Assembly: GCA_049514335.1 (NCBI GenBank)
Contig: JBEKVE010000095.1
Coordinates: forward strand, 1-12,725
Origin: JBEKVE01 sp049514335
GTDB lineage: Bacteria; Actinomycetota; Acidimicrobiia; Acidimicrobiales; UBA8190
Direction of reading: 5' to 3'
Length of the DNA: 12,725 nucleotides
Shown here: piece by piece, positions 12,629-12,725 of the stretch
How the letters are laid out: each line of letters begins with the position of its first letter
Position numbering within the stretch: position 1 is the stretch's first letter
Made by a program: the position numbers and the translations under genes
The notes under the pieces: generated by a model
What the model saw: the letters and a program-made list of their open reading frames with translations, nothing else
Database searches by the model: none
What the model was told of the DNA's origin: nothing

Positions 12629-12725
12629 CCTGTTTCACCCCGATCTCGTGGTCCACCAGCCGCAGCAGCGCGGCGACGTCCACCGGCTTGGTCAGGTAGC
12701 CCTCGACCCCCAGGTCGAGCATCCC
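12615..12725 (-). CDS. C-terminal end of a receiver-domain protein (partial)
   Basis: The final 36 residues are visible, in frame from the window edge to TGA at 12617-12615. They read GMLDLGVEGYLTKPVD, then AALLRLVDHEIGVKQ. This is the beta5/alpha5 end of a receiver domain, with the conserved K-P pair. With a receiver at its C-terminus the gene could be a hybrid histidine kinase or a response regulator; the rest lies outside the window. It overlaps the HD-GYP gene by 14 bases, so it belongs to the same transcript. Confidence 0.8.
   Translation of the reverse strand, partial: GMLDLGVEGYLTKPVDVAALLRLVDHEIGVKQGEPG

Overview
The window comes from a high-GC actinobacterium. Most coding stretches are near 73% GC by hand count, codon third positions are strongly G/C, GTG starts are frequent, and several families are typical of Actinobacteria: DUF3107, a tandem ArsA/Get3-like ATPase pair and a PdtaS-type sensor kinase. 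A lineage such as Acidimicrobiia would fit, but that placement is inference. No rRNA, tRNA, transposase, integrase or CRISPR array was seen.

Left part (1-2640). The window opens in the 3' end of a probable Mrp-type P-loop ATPase. A small unrecognised 141-aa protein follows, probably translated from a leaderless message. Next, on the minus strand, are an unrecognised 110-aa gene in a lower-GC stretch and a dGTPase-like HD phosphohydrolase. The low-GC stretch (729-1290) is bounded by a 12-bp direct repeat that begins exactly at the stop codon of each of these two genes, which suggests an insertion at the dGTPase 3' end. A divergent control region with degenerate GGTCGG-type repeats lies between the dGTPase and the next plus-strand genes.

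Middle (2641-6361). A plus-strand operon holds a DUF3107 protein and two adjacent ArsA/Get3-like ATPases. Only the first ATPase has the signature lysine of the deviant Walker A motif, which suggests an asymmetric heteromer. A 21-bp tandem duplication spans the stop codon of the second ATPase. Convergent to this operon is a PAS-PAS-GGDEF diguanylate cyclase with intact active and inhibitory sites.

Right part (6362-12725). After a 298-bp repeat-containing gap come, on the plus strand, a Cys/His zinc-knuckle-like unknown protein and then a tight operon of an O-methyltransferase, a PHP-domain phosphoesterase (histidinol-phosphatase-like) and a PdtaS-family histidine kinase. Converging from the right is a translationally coupled minus-strand chain: the C-terminal end of a receiver-containing protein (cut by the window edge), a receiver plus HD-GYP regulator (putative c-di-GMP phosphodiesterase), and an OmpR/PhoB-type response regulator. 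The kinase and OmpR genes meet tail to tail, and one hairpin covers both stop codons.

How they may work together: the right half looks like a signalling neighbourhood, with c-di-GMP synthesis (GGDEF) and breakdown (HD-GYP) on either side of a PdtaS-like kinase. The expected ANTAR partner (PdtaR) is absent, and the kinase lacks the GAF cysteines linked to copper/NO sensing in mycobacteria. That the flanking response regulators serve this kinase is inference.
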